Below are positions 35,365 through 43,649 of a stretch of 64,000 nt of DNA, piece by piece. Under the pieces are notes generated by a model, which was not told the origin of the DNA, did no database searches, and saw only the letters and a program-made list of their open reading frames with translations. This DNA comes from Flammeovirgaceae bacterium (GTDB taxonomy: Bacteria; Bacteroidota; Bacteroidia; Cytophagales; Cyclobacteriaceae), in assembly GCA_023251155.1 (NCBI GenBank), contig JAHEZH010000007.1, positions 1-64,000 on the forward strand, written 5' to 3'. Within the stretch, counting starts at the first letter, position 1. Every line of letters begins with the position of its first letter. Both the position numbers and the translations under genes were made by a program.

Positions 35365-36254
35365 TTTATAGTCAATTTAATTTTGAATAGACGACTTCTG
35401 CCATCATCATTGTCAGAAACCAAATGAACAGTCAGCTCATTGTTTTCCACATGTTCAACACAGATGCCTTCTATCTTTTCGCCTTTAAACAGTACATTGC
35501 TCTGAGGAAGATTAATCATTCCATCTAACGTCAACTCAGTCCCATTCATTTTGGTACTGAAGGAGTTCATCCAGCCGATGTAGCTGTCGCCAATTGCCCC
35601 GTCTTCGTAGGCATTATTGGTTTGCTCGCTGGACAAGGTAAGCAGCAACCGATCGGAGGATGGCACATAACACAGTTCTGATACTCCCAGTACTTCCCTG
35701 TTTGTTTCAGGCAAAATCAATTTACATACCTGCACAGGCGCAGTGAGTTGCTGTGTCCAGAAATCACTGGCCGTAATAATGAAGGTATTGGCTGGATGAT
35801 CACCATTAGCGCGATTACTCAAAACAAAATGATTTCCCACCACCGCACTTCCTTCCAGGTTGATTTCGCCAACAGGGAGCTGTTTTATCCGGGATATAAA
35901 ATCAGCTAATGAAATCGTGGTAAAGCCGGATTGCGTTTTACCCTTCGATTCTTCCAGCGGGAGCAGAACACCACTCATGCGGTTCGCGCGCGAGGCAGAA
36001 CCCAGAACAAAAAGATGATCTTTGTCTTCCACTTTCACCATAGCAGCGGTTTCAAAGTCTGCTTTCACGTTCTTGGGTATACGGGCTGCTTTGTCGTGGA
36101 ATACTGTAACACTGCCAACCTGATGATAGGCGTGATCCAAAATTAAAATCTGACTGGCATCATCGCCAATCAGGTAGAAGCGATCATGATAAAAATTAAT
36201 CGATGATCCGGATGAAAAATCGGCCAGTAAAAGAGAAGTTAATAATTCAATCAT
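35361..36254 (-). CDS. DUF6929-like beta-propeller protein, unknown function
   Basis: I start at the ATG at 36252-36254 (MIELLTSLLLADFSSGSS, 297 residues). The 44 residues before it in the ORF track run through the divergent promoter region. The body shows repeated propeller-like blades (INFYHDRFYLIGDDASQILILDHAYHQVGSVTVF; ETAAMVKVEDKDHLFVLGSAS; INLEGSAVVGNHFVLSNRAN; GVSELCYVPSSDRLLLTLSSE; KIEGICVEHVENNELTVHLVSDND). This resembles the DUF6929 / phytase-like propeller group. No clear signal peptide is visible, so it may be cytosolic although its coupled partner is exported. It overlaps the RidA-like start by 4 bases. Confidence 0.6.
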   Translation of the reverse strand: MIELLTSLLLADFSSGSSINFYHDRFYLIGDDASQILILDHAYHQVGSVTVFHDKAARIPKNVKADFETAAMVKVEDKDHLFVLGSASRANRMSGVLLPLEESKGKTQSGFTTISLADFISRIKQLPVGEINLEGSAVVGNHFVLSNRANGDHPANTFIITASDFWTQQLTAPVQVCKLILPETNREVLGVSELCYVPSSDRLLLTLSSEQTNNAYEDGAIGDSYIGWMNSFSTKMNGTELTLDGMINLPQSNVLFKGEKIEGICVEHVENNELTVHLVSDNDDGRSRLFKIKLTIK

Positions 36255-36400
36255 GAATTGGGTTTGTAAAAGCACATTTGATGGTTTAGCTTTCCACTCA
36301 TCACATATTCCTGCTAAATGTAGCAGATTATTCAATTTTAATCGGATTATTACTGCGTTCAAAAAGTATTTCAAATAGATTCGCACCCAAATGGAAGGAG

Positions 36401-37357
36401 ATGATTCGTATATTTTATCAGCAGAAAGAAGGAGGCTTGATTTGGTCTAAGAACCCGAAGCATCTGATGCCCGACAATTGTGAAAAAATGGTGTGGGTAG
36501 ACATGCAATCGCCTACCGAAGAAGAGCGAAAATGGGTAGAGAAAACTTTTCAGATTGAACTCTATACTCCACAGGAAGCCGCTGAAATCGAAAGCAGCTC
36601 GCGGTACTTCGAAGATGGATCAGGTATTGAAGCCAACACTTCCTTTATCGCGTATGAAAATAAAACGTACGCTACCGAACAGGTTTCATTCTTTCTCAAA
36701 AAAGACATCTTCTTCACCTCACGCACCGCCGACCTTAAATCTTTTGCCGAGACGGTTCGAAAACTGAAAATATTCAAGAACACACAGGTGCTGTCAGGTT
36801 CACATATTTTACTGCTCTTGCTGGAAACACAAATTGATCTGGATGCTGACTTTATTGAATTCATCTCCAAGCTGACCAATGGCATCAGCCGTCAGTTGGT
36901 AAAGGAAAAATATTACAAAGAAGACCTGCTGCTGGAAATCACCGAGATGCAGGAGAACACCATTCTGGCCAGGGAGAGCATTGTGGACAAGCAACGTCTT
37001 GTTTCTTCACTGATGAAAAGCACTGCCATTTCAGATACGGAGAAAGACCGCCTGCGTATTATCTTCAAAGACATTAACTCCATTCTTCAGCATACGGAAT
37101 TCAGTTTCGAGCGACTGGAGTATCTTCAAAACACATTCCTTGGGTTGATCAACATCGAGCAGAACAAAGTGATCAAAATCTTTACCGTGGTCACCGTGAT
37201 CTTCATGCCACCCACCTTGATTGCCAGCATTTATGGCATGAATTTCAAATTTATGCCAGAGACCGAGTGGAAAGGAGGATATCCGTTTGCCATCGGCCTG
37301 ATGTTCGTTTCCTCGCTCGCATTTCTTTGGTATTTCAGAAGAAAGAAATGGTTGTGA
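36401..37357 (+). CDS. corA: CorA-type magnesium transporter
   Basis: This 318-residue protein forms pentameric Mg2+/Co2+ channels in the inner membrane. A long cytosolic alpha/beta region (VWVDMQSPTEEERKWVEKTFQIELYTPQEAAEIESSSRYFEDG) and the long stalk helix precede two C-terminal transmembrane helices. The signature YGMNFKFMPE is at the end of the first helix and the protein ends in RRKKWL. Length is normal. It is divergent from the DUF6929-like gene, with about 146 bases between the chosen starts. Confidence 0.93.
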   Translation: MIRIFYQQKEGGLIWSKNPKHLMPDNCEKMVWVDMQSPTEEERKWVEKTFQIELYTPQEAAEIESSSRYFEDGSGIEANTSFIAYENKTYATEQVSFFLKKDIFFTSRTADLKSFAETVRKLKIFKNTQVLSGSHILLLLLETQIDLDADFIEFISKLTNGISRQLVKEKYYKEDLLLEITEMQENTILARESIVDKQRLVSSLMKSTAISDTEKDRLRIIFKDINSILQHTEFSFERLEYLQNTFLGLINIEQNKVIKIFTVVTVIFMPPTLIASIYGMNFKFMPETEWKGGYPFAIGLMFVSSLAFLWYFRRKKWL

Positions 37358-37406
37358 TGCGATGGATCATCATGGATTAGTTATTGATCGTGTTGATGGT
37401 AGCGAT

Positions 37407-38405
37407 TTACTTGCGTAATAACACTTCAGGATTCAAACAATTCTTCATTGTACCGGTTTTATAAAACGCAATAATGTTTTCGGCCGCTAATTGAGACATG
37501 GCATTGCGGGCTTCAACGGTACCTGAACCGATGTGCGGAAGGACAGCTGCATTTTCCATGAACAATAAGGGATTGTCTTTCTGCATCGGCTCGGGATTGG
37601 TCACATCAAGACCTGCGCCCCATATGGTTTTGGTCGTTAAGGCGTCAATAAGATCGGCCTCATTGTGCACACCACCCCGCGAAGTGTTAATAAAAATTGC
37701 ACTGGGTTTCATTTTACCGAAAGCCGCTTTGTTAAAAATACCTTTCGTTTCCTCACTCAAAACACTGTGCACGGATAAGACATCACTCTGTTGCAGCAAT
37801 TCATCGAAGCTCACCCACTTTGCATTCAACTCTTTTTCGGCCTGCACATTCCTATTTCGGCTATGATAAATCACCGTCATGTGATAAGCACCCTTGCAGC
37901 GCCTGGCCATTTCTGTACCAATACGGCCCAGGCCAAAAACACCCAGCGTCTTGTTCTTCAATTCAATACCCAGGTTTTTCTTAGGCTGAAAGAAGCCCCA
38001 TTCTCCTTTGGAAATAGTGTTATGTAAATAGAAAAATTTGCGGGACACAGCGATCATCAAGCCGAAAGCAATATCAGCAGTAGCATCACTGAGTACTTCC
38101 GGTGTATTGCCAACAGGAATGCCCAACTTTGTTGCAACCGGCACGTTGATATTATCATAACCTACCGCAAACTGAGAGATCACCTGCAAGTGTTTGCATT
38201 CATGGAGAAACACCTCATCAATTTTATTCGAGCCCAGACAAAGTAAAGCATCTGCTTTTTTCGCTGCCTGCAATAATTCATCCGCAGTCAGTGGCTTATC
38301 GTATCCCATTACCGTTACATCATATCCTTCTTTGCGCAGCAGATCTACTCCGATCTGTGGAATATCGCGCGTTACTAAAACTTTTACTGATTGATTACTA
38401 CTCAT
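37407..38405 (-). CDS. D-2-hydroxyacid dehydrogenase (glyoxylate/hydroxypyruvate reductase type)
   Basis: This 332-residue NAD(P)-dependent enzyme has the Rossmann motif GVFGLGRIGTEMARRCKG and the substrate loop (FAVGYDNINVPVATKLGIPVGNTPEVLSDATADIAFGLMIA). The catalytic triad is visible in context: Arg in NTSRGGVHNEADL, Glu in the GAGLDVTNPEP region and His in AVLPHIGSGT. The family reduces glyoxylate, hydroxypyruvate or similar 2-keto acids. The exact substrate is not decided by sequence. It is a single gene, convergent with corA. Confidence 0.9.
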   Translation of the reverse strand: MSSNQSVKVLVTRDIPQIGVDLLRKEGYDVTVMGYDKPLTADELLQAAKKADALLCLGSNKIDEVFLHECKHLQVISQFAVGYDNINVPVATKLGIPVGNTPEVLSDATADIAFGLMIAVSRKFFYLHNTISKGEWGFFQPKKNLGIELKNKTLGVFGLGRIGTEMARRCKGAYHMTVIYHSRNRNVQAEKELNAKWVSFDELLQQSDVLSVHSVLSEETKGIFNKAAFGKMKPSAIFINTSRGGVHNEADLIDALTTKTIWGAGLDVTNPEPMQKDNPLLFMENAAVLPHIGSGTVEARNAMSQLAAENIIAFYKTGTMKNCLNPEVLLRK

Positions 38406-38594
38406 ACGTACAACAATTTATCGGGGGATTGTGGCGGAAAGGTAGGCAAATGATCATGAACGATGAAACACGAACACGATTGCAAAATACCGTAGAGGTG
38501 AAAATTATTCCGCAGATAAAAATCATCATGAAGCACACTGATTTACCCCGCGCTTTTAGGTATTTTAGAAACAGCTAACCTAAACTTTTAACCC

Positions 38595-39995
38595 ATGCGT
38601 CTATTTCATTATCCACTCGGTGCTACATTTCTTCTGATCAGTACAGCGTGCATGGCACAGCCCGATCAAAAACTTACCCGCGAGATCTTCAAAGAGATGA
38701 TTGAGATCAACACGACTCACTCTACCGGAAGCACTACGAAAGCGGCAGAAGCAGTAGCCGCGCGATTGAAGGCAGCGGGCTATACTGACAAGGATATTTT
38801 TCTGGGAGGTGCCGCTGAAAACAAAGGCAACATTGTAGCCAGACTGAAAGGTTCGGGTAAAAGAAAACCACTGTTGTTGCTGGCTCATCTTGATGTAGTG
38901 GAGGCTCCACGTGTCGACTGGACTACCGATCCGTTCAAGTTTGAAGAGATCGATGGCTTCTACTACGCGCGCGGCTCCAGCGATGATAAGGCCATGGCTT
39001 CCATCTTCGTGGCGAACATGATTCGTATGAAGAAAGAAAAATTTACCCCCGACCGCGACATCATTATGGCATTGACTGCCGATGAAGAAGGCGGAGAACA
39101 CAACGGGGTGAAATGGCTGTTGGAAAATCACAAAGAGCTGATTGATGCAGAATATGCCATCAATGAAGGTGGACGCGGGCAAGAGAAAGACGGAAAGAAA
39201 ATACTGAATCAGGTACAGATGAGTGAAAAGGTGTACCAGTCGTTTACCCTGAATGTAGTGAACCGTGGCGGACACAGCTCGCAACCGCGTAAAGACAATG
39301 CCATCTACCGGCTGGCAAAGGCATTGGACAACCTGGGCAAGTTCGATTTCCCGTTAGCGCTAAACGAAGGAACACGGGTGTACTTCGAGAAGTCATCGAA
39401 GCTGGAAGAAGGACAACTGGCTGCTGATATGGCTGAGATCGTCAAACCCAATTATGATCCCGAAGCATTGAAACGGTTATCGGTATATCCTAACTATAAT
39501 GCACTGCTGCGCACCACGTGTGTGGCTACCATGATCAGCGGTGGTCACGCTGACAATGCATTGCCACAGCAGGCCACTGCTACCGTAAACTGCCGCATCT
39601 TACCCGGGCAGGATCCGGTGATGATTAAGGAAACGCTGATCAAGGTATTCGATGATAAAGGGATCACGGTAACGGCCAAGAACGATGCGAACATGAGTCC
39701 GCCCTCCCCCTTGAACCCGGATGTATTTAAACCGATCGAGACCATCACACAAAAACTATGGCCGGGTGTGCCTGTGGTGCCCACCATGAGCACCGGGGCA
39801 ACGGATGGTGCGCATTTACGCAACGCAGGTATACCTACGTACGGAGTGTGCGGCATCTTTGGTGATATCACCGACTCCCGTGCACATGGAAAAGATGAAC
39901 GCGTGAATGTGAAAGCATATTACGAAGGACAGGAGTTCCTCTATCAACTGGTGAAAGAGATGTCACAGAAGACGAGCGTGAAGCGGAGTTATTAG
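38595..39995 (+). CDS. Exported M20-family metallopeptidase
   Basis: This 466-residue protein has a signal peptide (GATFLLISTACMAQ; the Cys is in a lipobox-like context but the cleavage AQ is more likely). Zinc ligands are in LLAHLDVVEAP, YYARGSSDDKAM and LTADEEGGEHNG (catalytic Glu), and VRAHGKDER-like context at the C-terminus (SRAHGKDERVNVKAYYEG). The dimerisation domain includes VNRGGHSSQPRKDNAI. It would be a periplasmic dipeptidase or carboxypeptidase; the substrate is unknown. A terminator hairpin follows the gene. Confidence 0.9.
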   Translation: MRLFHYPLGATFLLISTACMAQPDQKLTREIFKEMIEINTTHSTGSTTKAAEAVAARLKAAGYTDKDIFLGGAAENKGNIVARLKGSGKRKPLLLLAHLDVVEAPRVDWTTDPFKFEEIDGFYYARGSSDDKAMASIFVANMIRMKKEKFTPDRDIIMALTADEEGGEHNGVKWLLENHKELIDAEYAINEGGRGQEKDGKKILNQVQMSEKVYQSFTLNVVNRGGHSSQPRKDNAIYRLAKALDNLGKFDFPLALNEGTRVYFEKSSKLEEGQLAADMAEIVKPNYDPEALKRLSVYPNYNALLRTTCVATMISGGHADNALPQQATATVNCRILPGQDPVMIKETLIKVFDDKGITVTAKNDANMSPPSPLNPDVFKPIETITQKLWPGVPVVPTMSTGATDGAHLRNAGIPTYGVCGIFGDITDSRAHGKDERVNVKAYYEGQEFLYQLVKEMSQKTSVKRSY

Positions 39996-40033
39996 TTCGT
40001 ATACTACTCCTCACGCTACTTTATAATCACACA

Positions 40034-40066
40034 CAGAAAGCCATTCACTAAAGGGATGGCTTTCTG
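40034..40066. terminator. Terminator between the M20 gene and the convergent doxX gene
   Basis: A perfect 11-bp stem (CAGAAAGCCAT / ATGGCTTTCTG) with an 11-base loop is followed by CTTTC. It lies 38 bases after the M20 stop and 30 bases past the end of the DoxX gene on the other strand. The T-run is weak, so efficiency is uncertain. Confidence 0.65.
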
Positions 40067-40095
40067 CTTTCAAAGATGATTTATTCGTAACGGGT

Positions 40096-40476
40096 CTACG
40101 GGCGTATCAGATGAAGGTATTTGTCTTTGTTATCGATGATGATCCAAATCAAAATAGCCCACAGTACCAGCGCCATGATCACTCCGTCAGGAGCAACAGT
40201 GAGGTGCGTGAGCAATATACCTGCCATTATGGGGAATAGTACCAAAGCACCCAGTGCTCGTGTGCGAGGTAAGATTATGAGCAAGCCGCCAAGAATCTCT
40301 GCCGCCCCCACCAAAGGCATCAGCCAGGCTATCTCCATCAAGGCAGCCGTATCTTTCATCAGTTCGTCCGGCAACCCATCCGGCACGGGCATGTAGTTTA
40401 AAAATTTGTTAAGTCCACCGTTGATGAATAGCAGCGCCATCAACACCGATACTCCTGTTAAGATCTTCTTCGCCAT
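40096..40476 (-). CDS. DoxX-family membrane protein
   Basis: This 126-residue protein has four transmembrane helices (LTGVSVLMALLFINGGLNKF; IAWLMPLVGAAEILGGLLIIL; ALGALVLFPIMAGILLTHL; GVIMALVLWAILIWIIIDN). The NGGLNKF...EIxGGLLII pattern is that of DoxX-like proteins, a poorly defined family linked in some bacteria to redox or thiol stress. It is the third gene of the ArsR / SRPBCC-VOC / DoxX operon, 12 bases after the fusion gene. Confidence 0.88.
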   Translation of the reverse strand: MAKKILTGVSVLMALLFINGGLNKFLNYMPVPDGLPDELMKDTAALMEIAWLMPLVGAAEILGGLLIILPRTRALGALVLFPIMAGILLTHLTVAPDGVIMALVLWAILIWIIIDNKDKYLHLIRP

Positions 40477-40488
40477 GATTTTTATAGT

Positions 40489-41451
40489 TTATTTGTTTTG
40501 AAAATTGACCATCCAGTTGATACCATATCGGTCGGTAAACGAGCCAAAGTAGGCACCCCAAAACATATCCTGCAAAGGCATGCTGATATTACCACCTTCA
40601 GCGAGTGCATCAAATATCCGTTTCGCCTCTTCACGTGATTCGGGTTCGATACTAATGTACATATTGTTGCCGCGCGTTACGGTAAAGCCCATTTCCTCAG
40701 GAGCATCAGTACCCATCAATACATGATTGCCGGTGATGGGCAATTCAACATGAAGCACCATCTTCTTCACCTTTTCGGTCAATGGTGGCTGCGAAGGATC
40801 AGCAGGCAGCTCGCCAAAGCGCTGTATTCCATTGACAAAATCCGTTTTGAAAACAGATTGATAAAAACGGAATGCTTCTTCGGTATTGCCGGGAAAATTG
40901 AGGTACGTACACACACGTGCTGCGTTGGACGTTTTGTTTTGCCTGCGCAACCGGAATTGCGCTTCGAGGTACTGATCGAGATTCTCCATGGCCATGGTAA
41001 ACCCTTCCTTAAAGCCTAGCGCGATGATCTTTTCCAGATCCGCCAGGTTCTCATAACGCAGTGTGATATGAACTAATGTATGCTCCTCTTTTGAAGTAAA
41101 TACATTGTTCCATTCGGTACGAGGCATCTCCTTATTGACTTCACCTTGCTCATTGCAGAAAGCATCGAGACCGGAGAAACGCTTTAGAGGAACAATCTCG
41201 CGATAATCATTACGACACCAATGTGTATCGCCTTCGGGGCCGATCATGGCATACAACCAATGACCGCCTTCCACAAAATTCATGTATTTGGTTTGGGTAC
41301 GATACGGCTTGGGGGCCCACCATTGATCGAGCAACTCGGGGGTAGTCCATGCCTGCCATACCAGGTCTGCGCTGGCCGCAAATTCTCTCTTCACAGTTAC
41401 CGTATGCGTAGGCTTGTCTACGGTAAAATCAAATTGTAAGTGAGGGTTCAT
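40489..41451 (-). CDS. SRPBCC (AHSA1) - VOC (PhnB-like) fusion protein
   Basis: This 320-residue protein joins two domains usually found in separate proteins. Residues about 12-165 are an AHSA1-type SRPBCC lipid-binding fold ([31 protein letters not shown] ... [17 protein letters not shown]). Residues about 182-318 are a PhnB / 3-demethylubiquinone-methyltransferase-like VOC domain ([19 protein letters not shown] ... [15 protein letters not shown] ... [23 protein letters not shown]). No clear metal triad was made out, so ligand binding rather than catalysis is as likely. Its ATG overlaps the ArsR stop by 4 bases. Both domain types are often encoded next to ArsR regulators. Confidence 0.88.
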   Translation of the reverse strand: MNPHLQFDFTVDKPTHTVTVKREFAASADLVWQAWTTPELLDQWWAPKPYRTQTKYMNFVEGGHWLYAMIGPEGDTHWCRNDYREIVPLKRFSGLDAFCNEQGEVNKEMPRTEWNNVFTSKEEHTLVHITLRYENLADLEKIIALGFKEGFTMAMENLDQYLEAQFRLRRQNKTSNAARVCTYLNFPGNTEEAFRFYQSVFKTDFVNGIQRFGELPADPSQPPLTEKVKKMVLHVELPITGNHVLMGTDAPEEMGFTVTRGNNMYISIEPESREEAKRIFDALAEGGNISMPLQDMFWGAYFGSFTDRYGINWMVNFQNK

Positions 41452-41768
41452 TTCTTTTTGGTTTTCATTTTTAATAGTACCTGATCCAGTTGATTAAAAC
41501 GTGACTCCCAGATTTTTCTAAATGGGCCTAGCCATTGATCAATTTCTTTCATTTTATTTAATTCCAATTGGTAATAAATTTCCCTGCCCTTTTGTGTTTG
41601 TGTGACCAGCTCACACTCCGTTAATACACGCAAGTGTTTTGACACCGCCTGCCGTGTACTATCAAAGTGGTCAGCTATAGCGTTGGGCGTCATCGCCTGC
41701 AAAGCAATAAGTACAATAATCGCTCTGCGCGTAGGGTCGGCTATCGCCTGGAATACATCTCGTCTCAT
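41448..41768 (-). CDS. ArsR-family transcriptional regulator
   Basis: This 106-residue winged-helix repressor reads [79 protein letters not shown] is the recognition helix region. The ELCVC-type metal site of ArsR/SmtB is absent (no Cys in that helix), so the signal is probably not a metal. It overlaps the SRPBCC-VOC gene by 4 bases and has a palindromic operator inside its own promoter, which argues for autorepression. Confidence 0.92.
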   Translation of the reverse strand: MRRDVFQAIADPTRRAIIVLIALQAMTPNAIADHFDSTRQAVSKHLRVLTECELVTQTQKGREIYYQLELNKMKEIDQWLGPFRKIWESRFNQLDQVLLKMKTKKK

Positions 41769-41782
41769 TTAATTAAGCAACT

Positions 41783-41821
41783 AATCGGTTGCAAATATAT
41801 AAGCAACCGATTGGTTTCAAA
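41783..41821 (-). promoter_or_regulatory. Promoter and operator of the ArsR operon
   Basis: On the minus strand TTTG (complement of 41818-41821) is followed after 18 bases by the -7 element TATATTTG (complement of 41792-41799). A perfect 10-bp inverted repeat (AATCGGTTGC / GCAACCGATT, 41783-41792 and 41803-41812, 10-base spacer) covers the -7 box and the spacer. Repressor binding there would exclude RNA polymerase. The gene starts about 24 bases downstream. Confidence 0.75.
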
Positions 41822-41878
41822 ATAAAATGAAAAAGAATTTAACAGGTAAGGAAATGGAACTGCCTGCTATCAATGACT

Positions 41879-43315
41879 TTACAACTGCACTCCTACCGAA
41901 TAGCCCGGCCAGAACGCGGCTTTCTTAGTCAAGAGCTCGCCCACGGAAATGACTTTGCTGTTGATATGAAACTCGTTCACATCCACTTCTTTGTTGTAAA
42001 GAAAATAGTTGAGTGCTGCCCCCACAAAAACATAATGGCCTTTGAATCTTCTTCCATATTCCGCGTGCAGGCGGCTAACCAGGTTGAATTCCTTGTCCCA
42101 CTTCTTTTCACGATTCATGCGCACGAAACGAATGCCCGCTGACATCATGCGCCTGCGGTTAAGTTTGTCGGTAGGCAACATGCTGTGCTTGTTGTACAGA
42201 ATTTTATCAAAGCCCCAGCCAAAGCCCCACGACTTCGATTGAGGATTGTATCCTGCCATGAGTGGATTCTGATTGTAGATAATTTCATTTTCATGAAATG
42301 GCAATTCAGAAAGATTGGAGGAACAGTTCCAGCAGGTGCCCGTGGTGTATTCAATGGTTAATGGAAACAAGTCGGTATAGGATAAGCGAAACACTGATCC
42401 CCTGGATCCCAAATTCAGGATCCCGATAGGGGTTCCTTTTTTCACATCTTCTTTTGTCGGATAGGTGGAGAAGAAATTGATCAGCGCAATCTGTGTCCCC
42501 AATGCCCGACCGCCAACGTTGATCAGCCCGATCTGAATGCCATCCATTTCTTTGCTGAAATTGAACAAGCCCAGCTGAAGTGATCTGGCGCGTGTTGGGG
42601 GTTGGGTATGTTTGCCATACATGACACGCGCCTTGTTGATCAGACCGAGTTGCGTACCGGACAGCCCGCCATCGGTATAATTAAACAAGCTGCTGACCTG
42701 AATACCTCCAATCGATTCCTTAGAGATATTGTAAAGACCGGCTAGCTGAAAACCTTGTGAGTATCCATTGGTGCCGTTGCCTGTGCTGTTACCAATACCG
42801 GCAAGCTGCACGCCTTTCAAATCACCACCTACCACATTAAGTAGTCCCGCTACCTGTATTCCGCCCGCATGATCGCGTACATAGTTCATGAAGCCCGCCA
42901 ACTGTATTCCCTGAAAATTGGATTCGAAGTCTTCCTTGTTGATCATGTGTCGTTCTTCAGAAACGGTAAGATTAACAAAGGCATTGGCGCCTACAATGTT
43001 GGCAAGACCAGCGAGCTGAATACCGGTAGCCTTCTTGAGGTTGACATTCGATATGCCACCGATCTCCAGTAAATGGTTACCCGCAGAGAGGCCGCCAAAG
43101 AGGTTGAGTGAAATGGTATTATAAAAAGAGCCGCTATAGATACCATTGGTACTGATGCCGGGAAATAAGGCAACCTGGAAGAAGCTCCTGGATTCGCGGA
43201 TGGGGCGCTTGATGGGTGGAGAGGGTGGCTGTAGTGTGGATGGTGCGTGCTGTTCCTGAGAGAGTGCCGTGAAGATGCGCAAACAAAATAGCATCAATAA
43301 AATAAAGCGTAGCAT
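41879..43315 (-). CDS. LA_2272-type surface repeat protein
   Basis: This 478-residue protein has a signal peptide (MLRFILLMLFCLRIFTALSQ). Many imperfect repeats of about 20 residues follow, in the form GIQLAGxxNxxxxxxxG (GIQLAGFMNYVRDHAGGIQVAGLLNVVGGDLKGVQLAGIGN; GFQLAGLYNISKESIGGIQVSSLFNY; GIQIGLINVGGRALGTQIALINF). This is the LA_2272 surface-repeat pattern, which probably forms a beta-helix or barrel-like stack at the cell surface. The C-terminal part is barrel-like (SWGFGWGFDKILY; VFVGAALNYFLYN). Function is unknown. It is a single gene between the ArsR operon and the permease array. Confidence 0.75.
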   Translation of the reverse strand: MLRFILLMLFCLRIFTALSQEQHAPSTLQPPSPPIKRPIRESRSFFQVALFPGISTNGIYSGSFYNTISLNLFGGLSAGNHLLEIGGISNVNLKKATGIQLAGLANIVGANAFVNLTVSEERHMINKEDFESNFQGIQLAGFMNYVRDHAGGIQVAGLLNVVGGDLKGVQLAGIGNSTGNGTNGYSQGFQLAGLYNISKESIGGIQVSSLFNYTDGGLSGTQLGLINKARVMYGKHTQPPTRARSLQLGLFNFSKEMDGIQIGLINVGGRALGTQIALINFFSTYPTKEDVKKGTPIGILNLGSRGSVFRLSYTDLFPLTIEYTTGTCWNCSSNLSELPFHENEIIYNQNPLMAGYNPQSKSWGFGWGFDKILYNKHSMLPTDKLNRRRMMSAGIRFVRMNREKKWDKEFNLVSRLHAEYGRRFKGHYVFVGAALNYFLYNKEVDVNEFHINSKVISVGELLTKKAAFWPGYSVGVQL

Positions 43316-43649
43316 AGTAGTTTGGGTTGTAGGAGTTCCGCTCTTTATTCCATCCCCTCTGGCTTACCGCACGATTACTATACGATAGCATGCACTTTGT
43401 TATTGTATGCTGCTGTATAATTATATTGTTTCATTCAAGTCCCGATTCCTGAACGGTAAAAAGAATTCAGTACTCATTTCTTTGTACTCGCATATAAATC
43501 AAAAGGCAGCTATCAACATGTTATCTCTTGACAATAAAAGAACCCGATTCTCTATTGATGTCCCCAATTACTTTTCAAAGAAATTAACTTGGTTTATTTA
43601 GAGCCTCATGTTGCAGATGTCTCCACATGGCACTTGTAACCTGTAATCA
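43316..43649. other. 334-bp intergenic region before the permease array end
   Basis: No gene is supported; the 64-codon plus-strand frame (43407-43601) shows no family features. The region must hold the promoter of the LA_2272-type gene (minus strand), but no TAnnTTTG element was found. A near-palindrome (AGCATGCA ... TGTATGCT) occurs around 43388-43412. No terminator hairpin was seen for the permease array ending at 43650. Confidence 0.4.

Noticed and set aside
43407-43601. 64-codon plus-strand ORF between the LA_2272-type gene and the permease array
   Set aside because: No signal peptide or motif and AT-rich chance composition.
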